The translations under genes were made by a program, and so were the position numbers. A stretch of DNA of 64,000 nucleotides from Streptomyces sp. CG1. GTDB lineage: Bacteria > Actinomycetota > Actinomycetes > Streptomycetales > Streptomycetaceae. Below are positions 7,450 through 16,019 of the stretch, piece by piece. The notes under the pieces were generated by a model. It was given only the letters and a program-made list of their open reading frames with translations, searched no databases and was not told the origin of the DNA. The stretch spans positions 5,518,001 through 5,582,000 of the forward strand of contig NZ_CP163518.1 in assembly GCF_041080625.1 (NCBI RefSeq), read 5' to 3'. Each line of letters starts with the position of its first letter. Positions within the stretch are counted from its first letter, which is position 1.

Positions 7450-9267
7450 ATGACCGACTCCGCACCCCGACGCGTCCGCGTCCGCGCCCCCGAGCTGATC
7501 GGCAAGGGTGGCTGGCTGAACACGGGCGACACCCAGTACACCCTGGCCGACCTGCGCGGACGCATCGTCGTCCTGGACTTCTGGACCTTCTGCTGCATCA
7601 ACTGTCTGCATGTCCTGGACGAACTGCGCGAGTTGGAGGAGAAGCACCGGGACACGGTGGTGGTCATCGGCGTGCACTCCCCGAAGTTCGTGCACGAGGC
7701 CGAGCACCAGGCGGTCGTCGACGCGGTGGAGCGCTACGGCGTGGCGCACCCGGTGCTGGACGACCCGGAGCTGGCCACCTGGAAGCAGTACGCCGTGCGG
7801 GCCTGGCCGACGCTCGTCGTGATCGACCCGGAGGGCTACGTCGTCGCCCAGCACGCGGGCGAGGGCCACGCCCACGCCATCGAGCGGCTGGTCGAGGAGC
7901 TGGAGGCCGAGCACGGGGCGAAGGGCACCCTGCGCCGCGGCGACGGTCCGTACGTACCGCCGGAGCCCGAGCCGACCACCCTTCGCTTCCCGGGCAAGGC
8001 GCTGCCGCTGCCCGGCGGGACCTTCCTGGTCAGCGACACCACCCGGCACCAGCTGGTGGAGCTGGCCGAGGACGCCGAGACCGTCGTACGGCGCATCGGC
8101 TCCGGCACGCGCGGGTTCACGGACGGCGGCCCCGCAGAGGCGTCCTTCAGCGAGCCGCAGGGCCTCGCCCTCCTCGACGACGGCTCGGTGGCCGTGGCCG
8201 ACACCGTCAACCACGCGCTGCGCCGCCTGGACCTGGCCACCGGTGCGGTGACCACCCTGGCCGGCACCGGCAGACAGTGGTGGCAGGGGTCCCCGGCCTC
8301 CGGCCCGGCTCGCGAGGTGGACCTCTCCTCGCCCTGGGACGTGGCGGTCTTCGGCGGCAAGGTGTGGATCGCCATGGCGGGCGTCCACCAGCTGTGGACG
8401 TACGACCCCGCCACCGGGACCGTCGCCGTGGCCGCGGGCACCACCAACGAAGGCCTGGTCGACGGCCCGGGCGCCGAGGCCTGGTTCGCCCAGCCCTCCG
8501 GTCTCGCGGCCACCGCCGAGCGGCTGTGGCTCGCCGACTCCGAGACGTCCGCACTGCGCTGGGTGGACCTCGACGGCCATGTCCACACGGCGGTCGGCAC
8601 CGGCCTGTTCGACTTCGGCCACCGCGACGGCGCCGTCGGCCAGGCGCTGTTCCAGCACCCGCTGGGCGTCACCGCCCTGCCGGACGGCTCGGTGGCGATC
8701 GCGGACACCTACAACCACGCGCTGCGCCGCTACGACCCGGCAACGGGGGAGGTCACGACGCTCGCCACCGATCTGCGCGAGCCCAGCGACGCCGTCCTCG
8801 CCGGCGAGGACATCGTGGTCGTGGAGTCGGCCCGACACCGGCTGACCCGGCTGCGGCTGCCCGAGGAGGCGGTGCGCGTGGAGTCGGTGGCCCACCGCAC
8901 CCAGCGTGCGGCCGCCGAGGTCGCCCCCGGCCGCCTCCGCCTGGACGTGATCTTCCAGGCCCCCGCGGGCCAGAAGCTGGATGTTCGCTACGGCCCTTCG
9001 ACCCGCCTGCTGGTCTCCTCGACCCCGCCTGAGCTGCTGCTCAAGGGTGAGGGCGCGGACACCGACCTGAGCCGCGAGCTGGAGCTGAACCCGGCCGTCG
9101 CGGAGGGCGTCCTGCACGTCTCGGCCATGGCCGCCTCCTGTGACGACGATCCGGCCAGCGAATACCCCGCCTGCCACGTCCATCAGCAGGACTGGGGCGT
9201 TCCGGTCCGGCTCCTGGCAGGCGGGGCGGACCGGTTGCCGCTGGTGCTGGCGGGGATGGACGAGTAG
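7450..9267 (+). CDS. Thioredoxin-like and NHL-repeat protein (NHLRC2-type)
   Basis: A 605-residue protein with an N-terminal thioredoxin/AhpC-like domain (about 10-160) carrying the redox motif C49-I-N-C52 within FWTFCCINCLH, then a beta-propeller built of NHL repeats (about 175-500, repeated blocks such as FSEPQGLALLDDGSVAVADT and FQHPLGVTALPDGSVAIADT), and a beta-rich C-terminal segment. This arrangement is the NHLRC2 type found from bacteria to man. No signal peptide is seen, so it probably acts in the cytoplasm. Its function is thought to be redox-related, but substrates are unknown. A strong convergent hairpin follows the gene. Confidence 0.9.
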   Translation: MTDSAPRRVRVRAPELIGKGGWLNTGDTQYTLADLRGRIVVLDFWTFCCINCLHVLDELRELEEKHRDTVVVIGVHSPKFVHEAEHQAVVDAVERYGVAHPVLDDPELATWKQYAVRAWPTLVVIDPEGYVVAQHAGEGHAHAIERLVEELEAEHGAKGTLRRGDGPYVPPEPEPTTLRFPGKALPLPGGTFLVSDTTRHQLVELAEDAETVVRRIGSGTRGFTDGGPAEASFSEPQGLALLDDGSVAVADTVNHALRRLDLATGAVTTLAGTGRQWWQGSPASGPAREVDLSSPWDVAVFGGKVWIAMAGVHQLWTYDPATGTVAVAAGTTNEGLVDGPGAEAWFAQPSGLAATAERLWLADSETSALRWVDLDGHVHTAVGTGLFDFGHRDGAVGQALFQHPLGVTALPDGSVAIADTYNHALRRYDPATGEVTTLATDLREPSDAVLAGEDIVVVESARHRLTRLRLPEEAVRVESVAHRTQRAAAEVAPGRLRLDVIFQAPAGQKLDVRYGPSTRLLVSSTPPELLLKGEGADTDLSRELELNPAVAEGVLHVSAMAASCDDDPASEYPACHVHQQDWGVPVRLLAGGADRLPLVLAGMDE

Positions 9268-9283
9268 GGCCCGGCTCCAACTG

Positions 9284-9313
9284 GCCCTCCAGGAACCAGC
9301 TCTCCTGGAGGGC
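9284..9313. terminator. Bidirectional terminator between convergent genes
   Basis: An 11-bp perfect stem (GCCCTCCAGGA, 9284-9294, with 9303-9313) and an 8-nt loop lie between the NHL gene and the convergent aminopeptidase gene. The half-site CCCTCCAGGAAC recurs at the very end of the aminopeptidase coding region. Confidence 0.75.
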
Positions 9314-9322
9314 TGTCGGCAA

Positions 9323-10621
9323 CTAACCCTCCAGGAACGCCACCAGCGCGTTCGCCAGGAGGAACGGGTCGTCGGCGCCGCACAGTTCGCGGACGCTGTG
9401 CATGGAGAGGATCGCCACGCCGATGTCCACGGTCCGGATGCCGTGCCGGGCCGCGGTGATCGGGCCGATCGTGGTGCCGCACGGCATGGAGTTGTTGGAG
9501 ACGAACGTCTGGAAGGGCACGTCAGCCCTCTCGCACGCCGCGGCGAACACCGCGCGGCCCGAACCGTCCGTGGCGTAGCGGTTGTTGACGTTGACCTTGA
9601 GGATCGGGCCGCCGTTGACGCGCGGGTGGTGCGTCGGGTCGTGCCGCTCCGCGTAGTTGGGGTGGACGGCGTGGCCCGTGTCGGAGGACAGGCACACCGT
9701 GCCGGCGAAGGCGCGGGCCCGGTCCTCGTACGAGCCGCCGCGGGCGAACACCGAGCGCTCCAGGACGGATCCGAGCAGCGGGCCGTCCGCGCCGGTGTCC
9801 GACTGGGAGCCGTTCTCCTCGTGGTCGAAGGCGGCCAGCACGGGGATCCGGGTGAGGGGCGCGCCGGAGGTGGCGACGGCGGCCAGCGCGGCCACGCCCG
9901 CGTGCACCGACAGCAGGTTGTCCATCCGCGGACCGGCGACCAGGTCCCGGTCCCGGCCGAGGTAGGCCGGGGCCTCCACCGGGTGCGTCATCAGGTCCCA
10001 GCCGGTGACCGAGCCGGCCGCGAGCCCGGCCTCCTGCTCCAGGAAGGCGATCAGATCGCCGTCCCGCACATCGTCGCCGAGGCCCCAGATCGGCTGCAGA
10101 TGGCGCTGCTTGTCGAGCTTGAGCCCCTCGCTGCTGACCGAACGGTCCAGGTGGATGGCGAGCTGGGGCACGCGCAGCAGCGGCCGGTCCACGTTGACCA
10201 GCACCGTGGAGCCGTCGCGCAGGCTCAGCCGGCCGGCCAGGCCCAGGTCGCGGTCGAGCCAGGAGTTCATCAGTGGGCCGCCGTAGATCTCCACGGCGAC
10301 CTGACGCCAGCCGTGCGCCCCGCTGTCCGGGCGCGGTTTGATCCGCAGGTTCGGGGAGTCGGTGTGCGCGCCGACGACGTGGAACGGGGTGTGCGCCTCG
10401 GCGCCCTCGGGGACGTACCAGGCGATGATCGCGCCGCCGCGCAGCACGTACTTGCCGCCGATCGACCCGTCCCAGGCGTCCGTCTCGGCGACCTGCCTGA
10501 AGCCTGCCTTCTCCAGCCGCTCGGCGGCGACTGCCACCGCGTGGTACGGCGACGGGCTGGCCGCCAGGAAGGACATCAGGTCTTCGGTGTGGCCGCGGTC
10601 GAAGCGGGCTGGTGCGCTCAT
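9323..10621 (-). CDS. M18-family aminopeptidase
   Basis: A 432-residue zinc aminopeptidase of family M18, which removes N-terminal residues, preferentially acidic or neutral, from peptides in the cytoplasm. Metal-site residues are visible as H86 in VVGAHTDSPNL, D234 in GPRMDNLLS, and E268-E269 in AAFDHEENGSQ, with further conserved blocks LSSDTGHAVHPNY and MPCGTTIGP. The start ATG at 10621 (MSAPARF) is chosen since sequence upstream belongs to a terminator hairpin. The gene ends convergently with the NHL gene. Confidence 0.94.
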   Translation of the reverse strand: MSAPARFDRGHTEDLMSFLAASPSPYHAVAVAAERLEKAGFRQVAETDAWDGSIGGKYVLRGGAIIAWYVPEGAEAHTPFHVVGAHTDSPNLRIKPRPDSGAHGWRQVAVEIYGGPLMNSWLDRDLGLAGRLSLRDGSTVLVNVDRPLLRVPQLAIHLDRSVSSEGLKLDKQRHLQPIWGLGDDVRDGDLIAFLEQEAGLAAGSVTGWDLMTHPVEAPAYLGRDRDLVAGPRMDNLLSVHAGVAALAAVATSGAPLTRIPVLAAFDHEENGSQSDTGADGPLLGSVLERSVFARGGSYEDRARAFAGTVCLSSDTGHAVHPNYAERHDPTHHPRVNGGPILKVNVNNRYATDGSGRAVFAAACERADVPFQTFVSNNSMPCGTTIGPITAARHGIRTVDIGVAILSMHSVRELCGADDPFLLANALVAFLEG

Positions 10622-10644
10622 GGGATTCACCTTAACGACGTGCA

Positions 10645-10675
10645 CGGGCCCGCTCCCGGAAAGGGAGCGGGCCCG
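10645..10675 (-). terminator. Terminator of the acyl-CoA dehydrogenase gene
   Basis: A perfect 13-bp GC-rich stem (CGGGCCCGCTCCC, 10645-10657, with 10663-10675) with a GGAAA loop follows the acyl-CoA dehydrogenase stop codon and ends about 24 bases before the aminopeptidase start. It insulates two genes on the same strand. Confidence 0.85.
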
Positions 10676-10698
10676 CACAGGGTATCTACAAGGGTGTT

Positions 10699-12525
10699 CT
10701 AGAACGCGGCCTCGTCCAGCTCCATGAGGTCCAGCTCGACGCCCTCGGAGACCTTGCGGGCGAGGGTGACGCCCGGCAGGACGTTCGCCGCGAAGAACTT
10801 CGCCGCGGCGATCTTGCCGGTGTAGAAGGCCTGGTCCTTGGCGGAGGCCGAGGACAGCTTCTCGGCGGCGATCGCGGCGCCCTTCAGCAGCAGGTATCCC
10901 ACGACGACGTCACCGGAGGCCATCAGCAGGCGGGTGGTGTTCAGGCCCACCTTGTAGATGTTCTTGGTGTCCTGCTCGGTGGCGGCGAGGTCGGTCAGCA
11001 TCACGCCGACGATCGCCTCCAGCTCCACGGCCGCCTTGGCCAGGTGCTCACGGGCGCCGGCCAGCTCCGCGCCGCCGGTGCCGAGCGCCAGGAACTTCTT
11101 GATGTCCTCGGCGAGGGAGTTCAGCGCGGCGCCCTGGTTGCGGACGATCTTCCGGAAGAAGAAGTCCTGGCCCTGGATCGCGGTGGTGCCCTCGTACAGG
11201 GTGTCGATCTTGGAGTCCCGGATGTACTGCTCGATCGGGTACTCCTGCAGGAAGCCGGAGCCGCCGAAGGTCTGCAGCGACTGGGCGAGCTGCTCGTAGC
11301 CCTTCTCGGAGCCGTAGCCCTTGACGATCGGCAGCAGCAGGTCGTTCAGCGCGTGCTCGGCGGAGGCGTCCTCGCCGTTCGCCTCCTTGACCTGGATCGC
11401 GTCCTGGACCGAGGCGGTGTAGAGGACGAGCGCGCGCATGCCCTCCGCGTACGCCTTCTGCGTCATCAGCGAGCGGCGCACGTCCGGGTGGTGCGTGACG
11501 GTGACCTTGGGCGCGGCCTTGTCCAGGAAGTTCGCCAGGTCCGGGCCCTGGACGCGCTCCTTGGCGTACTCCAGCGCGTTCAGGTAGCCCGTGGACAGCG
11601 TGGAGATCGCCTTCGTGCCGACCATCATGCGGGCGAACTCGATGATGCGGAACATCTGGCGGATGCCCTCGTGCTTGTCACCGATGAGCCAGCCCTTGGC
11701 GGGGTGCTGGTCGCCGAAGGTCATCTCGCAGGTGTTGGAGGCCTTCAGGCCCATCTTGTGCTCGACGTTGGTGGCGTAGACGCCGTTGCGCTCGCCCAGT
11801 TCGCCGGTCTCGAAGTCGAAGTTGTACTTCGGCACCAGGAACAGGGACAGGCCCTTGGTGCCGGGGCCGGCGCCCTCGGGACGCGCGAGCACGTAGTGGA
11901 GGATGTTCTCCGACATGTCGTGCTCACCGGAGGTGATGAAGCGCTTCACGCCCTCGATGTGCCAGGAGCCGTCCTCCTGCTGGATCGCCTTGGTACGGCT
12001 GGCGCCCACGTCGGAGCCCGCGTCGGGCTCGGTGAGCACCATCGTGGAGCCCCACTGCTTCTCCACGGCGATCTTGGCGATGTGCTTCTGGACCTCGTTG
12101 CCCTCATCGAAGAGGATGCCGGCGAACGCCGGGCCCGAGGAGTACATCCACACGGCCGGGTTGGCGCCCAGGATCAGCTCGGCGTAGGCCCAGATCAGGG
12201 AGCGCGGCGAGTCGGTGCCGCCGATCTCCTCGGGCAGGCCGAGCCGCCAGTACTCGGAGTCCATGAAGGCCTGGTAGCTCTTCTTGAAGGACGCCGGGAC
12301 CGGCGCGGTGTTGGTCTCCGGGTCGAAGACCGGCGGGTTGCGGTCGGCGTCGGCGAAGGACTCGGCCAGCTCGTTCTCCGAGAGGCGGGTCATCTCCTCC
12401 AGGATGCTCTTGGCGGTGTCGACGTCCATCTCCTCGAACGGGCCGGTGCCGTACACCTTGTCGCGCCCCAGTACTTCGAAGAGGTTGAACTCGATGTCGC
12501 GGAGATTCGACTTGTAGTGCCCCAT
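10699..12525 (-). CDS. Acyl-CoA dehydrogenase, long C-terminally extended type
   Basis: A 608-residue flavoenzyme that introduces the alpha-beta double bond in fatty acyl-CoA, the first step of beta-oxidation. The FAD and substrate regions are visible in [20 protein letters not shown] and in [20 protein letters not shown]. The C-terminal part carries [20 protein letters not shown], close to the usual catalytic region, and the family's extra helical domain. The length is typical of the roughly 600-residue actinobacterial and VLCAD-like group. The start is the ATG at 12525 (MGHYKSN). A palindromic TACC-GGTA site in its upstream region (12607-12618) may bind a fatty-acid regulator. A pirin gene lies nearby. 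Confidence 0.95.
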   Translation of the reverse strand: MGHYKSNLRDIEFNLFEVLGRDKVYGTGPFEEMDVDTAKSILEEMTRLSENELAESFADADRNPPVFDPETNTAPVPASFKKSYQAFMDSEYWRLGLPEEIGGTDSPRSLIWAYAELILGANPAVWMYSSGPAFAGILFDEGNEVQKHIAKIAVEKQWGSTMVLTEPDAGSDVGASRTKAIQQEDGSWHIEGVKRFITSGEHDMSENILHYVLARPEGAGPGTKGLSLFLVPKYNFDFETGELGERNGVYATNVEHKMGLKASNTCEMTFGDQHPAKGWLIGDKHEGIRQMFRIIEFARMMVGTKAISTLSTGYLNALEYAKERVQGPDLANFLDKAAPKVTVTHHPDVRRSLMTQKAYAEGMRALVLYTASVQDAIQVKEANGEDASAEHALNDLLLPIVKGYGSEKGYEQLAQSLQTFGGSGFLQEYPIEQYIRDSKIDTLYEGTTAIQGQDFFFRKIVRNQGAALNSLAEDIKKFLALGTGGAELAGAREHLAKAAVELEAIVGVMLTDLAATEQDTKNIYKVGLNTTRLLMASGDVVVGYLLLKGAAIAAEKLSSASAKDQAFYTGKIAAAKFFAANVLPGVTLARKVSEGVELDLMELDEAAF

Positions 12526-12606
12526 GGCGACGGCTCCGTAGAGGGATCGGCGAGGCACTGACTCCTCGCACCTAGTTCACGTACCAACAAGTAGCTCCGA
12601 TGATGC

Positions 12607-12618
12607 TACCCGTCGGTA
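12607..12618. promoter_or_regulatory. Candidate operator upstream of the acyl-CoA dehydrogenase
   Basis: TACC-CGTC-GGTA is a 4+4 dyad about 80 bases upstream of the dehydrogenase start, next to a second dyad GTAGC/GCTAC (12591-12609). Dyads of this type often lie in actinobacterial fatty-acid gene promoters bound by TetR regulators. The assignment is inference. Confidence 0.35.
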
Positions 12619-12719
12619 ATAAGAAGCAACCCCTATCGGCCCGAGTGTGAGAAGGGTCTACTACTCCCTTAATTTCCTGCGGGCGCCGGCGCGCCGCTCT
12701 CGCTCGGTACGCTACGCCT

Positions 12720-13199
12720 ATGTACGGATACGGCCAGCCCATGGACGGTGGCACTGCTCAGCAGTACGGCCCGTCACAGCAGCAGATGCCGGGCGGTGCC
12801 GGCGGGTACGGCCAGCAGGCGCCGCTCTATCCGGAGCCGTCCCCGCCCTCGCTCGCGGACGCGGTGCGCGCCTTCACCACCGGGCAGATGTCCGCCGAGG
12901 ACTTCCAGCAGATCTTCGCCACGTCGAAGGTGTACTGCCCGCGCGGCGACACCCCTGGCTTCCTCGCCCTGCACAACACCCAGCAGCCGGTGATCCCGAT
13001 GTTCACCTCGCTCAAGGAGCTGCGCCGGTACGCGGGCAAGGAGTCCAAGTACTTCGTGATCACCGGTGCGGAGGTGATCGACCTGCTGCCCACCGGCTAC
13101 GGCTTCGTCCTGGACATGGAGGGCGAGCACCGGATGGTCTTCGACGCGAAGGCGGTCGAGCAGATGGTCGACTTCGCGATGCGGCGCATGTACGGCTGA
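12720..13199 (+). CDS. SseB-like domain protein
   Basis: A 159-residue protein. The first 40 residues are Gly/Gln/Pro/Tyr-rich and look disordered. The rest resembles the SseB domain family, with TSKVYCPRGDTPGFLALHN followed by TSLKELRRYAGKESKYFVITG and ending VDFAMRRMYG. SseB-like proteins are widespread in Streptomyces and have no firm function; in enterobacteria the name refers to a serine-sensitivity phenotype. It is divergent from the acyl-CoA dehydrogenase and closed by a strong terminator. Confidence 0.75.
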   Translation: MYGYGQPMDGGTAQQYGPSQQQMPGGAGGYGQQAPLYPEPSPPSLADAVRAFTTGQMSAEDFQQIFATSKVYCPRGDTPGFLALHNTQQPVIPMFTSLKELRRYAGKESKYFVITGAEVIDLLPTGYGFVLDMEGEHRMVFDAKAVEQMVDFAMRRMYG

Positions 13200-13220
13200 C
13201 CGGTCCACCGCGCCTGTGCG

Positions 13221-13246
13221 AGCCCGGAGGGAATTCCCTCCGGGCT
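13221..13246 (+). terminator. Intrinsic terminator after the SseB-like gene
   Basis: A perfect 26-base palindrome with 13-base arms (AGCCCGGAGGGAA and its complement) is followed by CTTTCTGTT. It sits 22 bases beyond the stop codon. Confidence 0.88.
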
Positions 13247-13312
13247 CTTTCTGTTGGCAGTGGCGGAAAGTTCAACGCTCAACTAAAGTGGGCGCACAAG
13301 GAGGTACCGACC

Positions 13313-14293
13313 ATGCCTGCAGTGACCGTCGAGAACCCGTTGACGCTGCCCCGGGTGACCGTTCCCGCCGATGCCGTGGCGCGGCCCGTGCTGGCCGTCA
13401 CGACCGCTCCGAGCGGCTTCGAGGGTGAGGGTTTCCCGGTGCGCCGGGCGTTCGCGGGGATCAACTACCGCCATCTCGACCCGTTCATCATGATGGACCA
13501 GATGGGCGAGGTGGAGTACGCGCCGGGCGAGCCCAAGGGCACCCCGTGGCACCCGCACCGCGGCTTCGAGACCGTCACCTACATCATCGACGGCGTCTTC
13601 GACCACCAGGACTCCAACGGTGGTGGCGGCACCATCACCAACGGCGACACCCAGTGGATGACCGCGGGCTCGGGCCTGCTGCACATCGAGGCCCCGCCGG
13701 AGTCTCTCGTCGTGTCCGGCGGTCTCTTCCACGGTCTGCAGCTGTGGGTGAACCTCCCGGCCAGGGACAAGATGATGGCCCCGCGCTACCAGGACATCCG
13801 CGGCGGCAGTGTCCGGCTGCTGACGACGCCGGACGGCGGTGCGCTGCTGCGTGTCATCGCGGGCGAACTGGACGGCCACGAGGGCCCCGGTATCACCCAC
13901 ACCCCGATCACGATGGTCCACGCGAGCGTCGCCCCGGGCGCCGAGGTCACCCTGCCCTGGCGTGAGGACTTCAACGGCCTGGCCTACGTCCTCGCGGGCC
14001 GCGGCAGCGTCGGTGCGGAGCGCCGGCCGGTCCACCTCGGCCAGACCGCCGTCTTCGGCGCCGGGTCCGCGCTGACCGTCCGGGCGGACGAGCGGCAGGA
14101 CTCCCACACGCCGGACCTGGAGGTCGTCCTCCTCGGCGGACAGCCCATCAGGGAGCCCATGGCGCACTACGGCCCGTTCGTCATGAACACCAAGGAAGAA
14201 CTGATGCAGGCCTTCGAGGACTTCCAGAAGGGCCGCCTGGGGACGGTCCCGGCGGTGCACGGGATGACCGGGAGCGGCCCGCAGGGGCAGTAG
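13313..14293 (+). CDS. Pirin
   Basis: A 326-residue bicupin of the pirin family. The four metal ligands known from human pirin align with H80 and H82 (WHPHRGFETVTY) and H124 and E126 (LLHIEAPPE). Pirins act as iron-dependent redox sensors or quercetinase-like enzymes. In Streptomyces a pirin has been reported to modulate beta-oxidation by binding an acyl-CoA dehydrogenase; this is recalled, not checked, and fits the dehydrogenase gene less than 1 kb away. The start is certain: AAGGAGGT (13298-13305) lies 7 bases before the ATG. The promoter contains AGTTCAACGCTCAACT, an imperfect dyad. Confidence 0.95.
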   Translation: MPAVTVENPLTLPRVTVPADAVARPVLAVTTAPSGFEGEGFPVRRAFAGINYRHLDPFIMMDQMGEVEYAPGEPKGTPWHPHRGFETVTYIIDGVFDHQDSNGGGGTITNGDTQWMTAGSGLLHIEAPPESLVVSGGLFHGLQLWVNLPARDKMMAPRYQDIRGGSVRLLTTPDGGALLRVIAGELDGHEGPGITHTPITMVHASVAPGAEVTLPWREDFNGLAYVLAGRGSVGAERRPVHLGQTAVFGAGSALTVRADERQDSHTPDLEVVLLGGQPIREPMAHYGPFVMNTKEELMQAFEDFQKGRLGTVPAVHGMTGSGPQGQ

Positions 14294-14309
14294 CCCATTC
14301 GGTTGAGAC

Positions 14310-14340
14310 GAAGCCCCGTCCGGCACCCGGACGGGGCTTC
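14310..14340 (+). terminator. Intrinsic terminator after pirin
   Basis: Two perfect 14-base arms (14310-14323 and 14327-14340) enclose a 3-base CAC loop, 16 bases after the pirin stop codon. Confidence 0.88.
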
Positions 14341-14508
14341 GTGCTGCCCTGCGCAAGACGGCGCGCCGACACGGATGGCCCAACTCCGCAAGGCATCACC
14401 CCGATCGGCCCCATAGCGTCGCACATGCGCTGGTCGTTCCACGGCGCGCATTGAGTGGTCGCTCCTTGGTGGTCGACACCTCGCACTCAACCAGATCAGG
14501 AGACACAT

Positions 14509-14736
14509 ATGAGCAGCATCCGCAGGGCCATGGCATGTACAGCGGCCGGCGCCCTCCTCACCGTCGGCGGTGTCACGCTGGCCGCCCCCGCCCAGGCTCA
14601 GGCCCAGATACCGGCGGCCGCCGCCCAGCAGAGCGCGGCCACGGTCCTCGCCGGCAACGACAACGGCAACGGCAACGAGAACTGCGGCCTCCTCGGCCTC
14701 GGTTGCCTCCTGCACGGCCTGCTCGGCGTCCTCTGA
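14509..14736 (+). CDS. Small secreted peptide with hydrophobic two-cysteine tail
   Basis: This 75-residue protein begins MSSIRRAMAC and has a clear Sec signal ending at APAQA. The mature part of about 45 residues starts Ala/Gln-rich, passes an acidic NDNGNGNEN stretch and ends NCGLLGLGCLLHGLLGVL. The end is strongly hydrophobic and holds two Cys spaced for a disulfide. CAGGAGA lies just upstream of the ATG. I do not recognise a family; it resembles neither a chaplin nor a rodlin. A surface or self-assembling role is conceivable only by analogy. It has its own upstream region and no operon partner. The 185 bases that follow hold no recognisable gene. Confidence 0.75.
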   Translation: MSSIRRAMACTAAGALLTVGGVTLAAPAQAQAQIPAAAAQQSAATVLAGNDNGNGNENCGLLGLGCLLHGLLGVL

Positions 14737-14921
14737 GGAAGCGCCGGCAGCGCCTGACCGGTCATCGCGTGAGCGGCCGCCCTATCCCCGGGGCGACCGC
14801 TCCCGCCAGCGCCGGGCCCGACGGACGAGGCGGGGGCCCGGGGACGGCGCGGGGCGACGGGTCTCACCCACCCGGCCCCGTACGGCAGGACACCCGCCGG
14901 CGCCCGTGATCCGCTGGACGT

Positions 14922-16019
14922 GTGCAGCTGTTGCCCGACCCCGTGCGCCGTGTCGCCGCCTGGTGTGCCGTGCTGCTGCTCGTCGCCGGGGTGGGCTGGG
15001 TCGCGGTGCGGTTGTGCGGTGAGTTCCGTACGGCCGTCACACCGGTGCTGCTCGCCCTGCTCGGGACCGCGCTGCTCGGCCCGCTGCACCGGCGGCTCGT
15101 GCGGACCGGCGTGCAGGCGTCGGTGGCGGCCGGGCTCACCTGTGTCGCCGTCGTGACCGTCGTCGGCGGTGCCGTGTACATCGTCGTCGCCGCGCTCATC
15201 GACACCGGCGACCAGATCATCGCCTCGCTCCGGGAGGCCGCCAAGTCCGTCTCCCAGCACTTCGGGGCCGCCGGCACCGGCCTGGACGACCTCGCCGCCA
15301 ACTCCCGCAAGCTGCTGAGCAAGTTCGGCGGCACGGCCGCGTCCAACGTGATCAGCGGGGTCAGCGTCGCCGCCGAGAGCATCGCGATGGCGGTGCTCGC
15401 GCTGCTGCTCGTCTTCTTCTTCCTGCGTGACTCCCACCGGGCCGTCGAGACCCTCCGGTCCGTCGCGCCTGGCGACACCGCCGACACCCTGGAGGCCATC
15501 GCCCGGCGTGCCTTCGAGGCGGTGGAGGGGTTCATGCGCGGGACGACCGTCATCGCGCTCATCGACGCCGTGTGCATCACCGTCGGCCTGCTGATCCTGC
15601 AGGTGCCCGGCGCGATCGGGCTCGGCGCGCTCGTCTTCGTCGGCGCCTACATCCCCTATCTCGGCGCCTTCATCTCCGGCGCGGTGGCCATCCTCGTCGC
15701 CCTCGCCGACCGCGGCTTCGTCATCGCGCTGTGGGCGCTCGGCGTGGTGCTCGCCGTGCAGGTGCTGGAGGGGCATGTGCTGCAGCCGGTCATCCAGAGC
15801 CGGACCGTGCAGATGCATCCGGCCGTGGTGATGCTCGCGATCACTGCCGGGGCCTCCGTCGCGGGGATCCTCGGCATGCTCCTCGCCGTACCGCTGACCG
15901 CGGCCGCCTTCGGGGTCGTACAGGAGCTGCGGACCCGTTACGCGGCGCCCTCCGACTCCTCGTCCCCGGGCTCCTCGAACCCGGCCGCACCGCCTCCCGC
16001 GACTTCCTCCGACTCGTAG
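14922..16019 (+). CDS. AI-2E-type (PerM/TqsA-like) membrane permease
   Basis: A 365-residue integral membrane protein of the AI-2 exporter family. It shows the family's layout: N-terminal hydrophobic hairpins, a soluble central segment (about 90-145), and five closely packed helices including LVFVGAYIPYLGAFISGAVA and the conserved VQVLEGHVLQPVIQSRTVQMHP block. Despite the name, most members have unknown substrates and several export ions or small metabolites. The start is a GTG without a clear ribosome site. The last 82 bases, coding for a Ser/Pro/Ala tail, overlap the end of the convergent phosphatase gene. Confidence 0.88.
   Translation: MQLLPDPVRRVAAWCAVLLLVAGVGWVAVRLCGEFRTAVTPVLLALLGTALLGPLHRRLVRTGVQASVAAGLTCVAVVTVVGGAVYIVVAALIDTGDQIIASLREAAKSVSQHFGAAGTGLDDLAANSRKLLSKFGGTAASNVISGVSVAAESIAMAVLALLLVFFFLRDSHRAVETLRSVAPGDTADTLEAIARRAFEAVEGFMRGTTVIALIDAVCITVGLLILQVPGAIGLGALVFVGAYIPYLGAFISGAVAILVALADRGFVIALWALGVVLAVQVLEGHVLQPVIQSRTVQMHPAVVMLAITAGASVAGILGMLLAVPLTAAAFGVVQELRTRYAAPSDSSSPGSSNPAAPPPATSSDS

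Noticed and set aside
6463..9183. Minus-strand open frame of 906 codons opposite the thioredoxin-NHL gene
   Set aside because: It is the antisense of a gene with clear domains, and its composition (Gly/Arg/Val with His, no recognisable motif) is that of a high-GC shadow frame.
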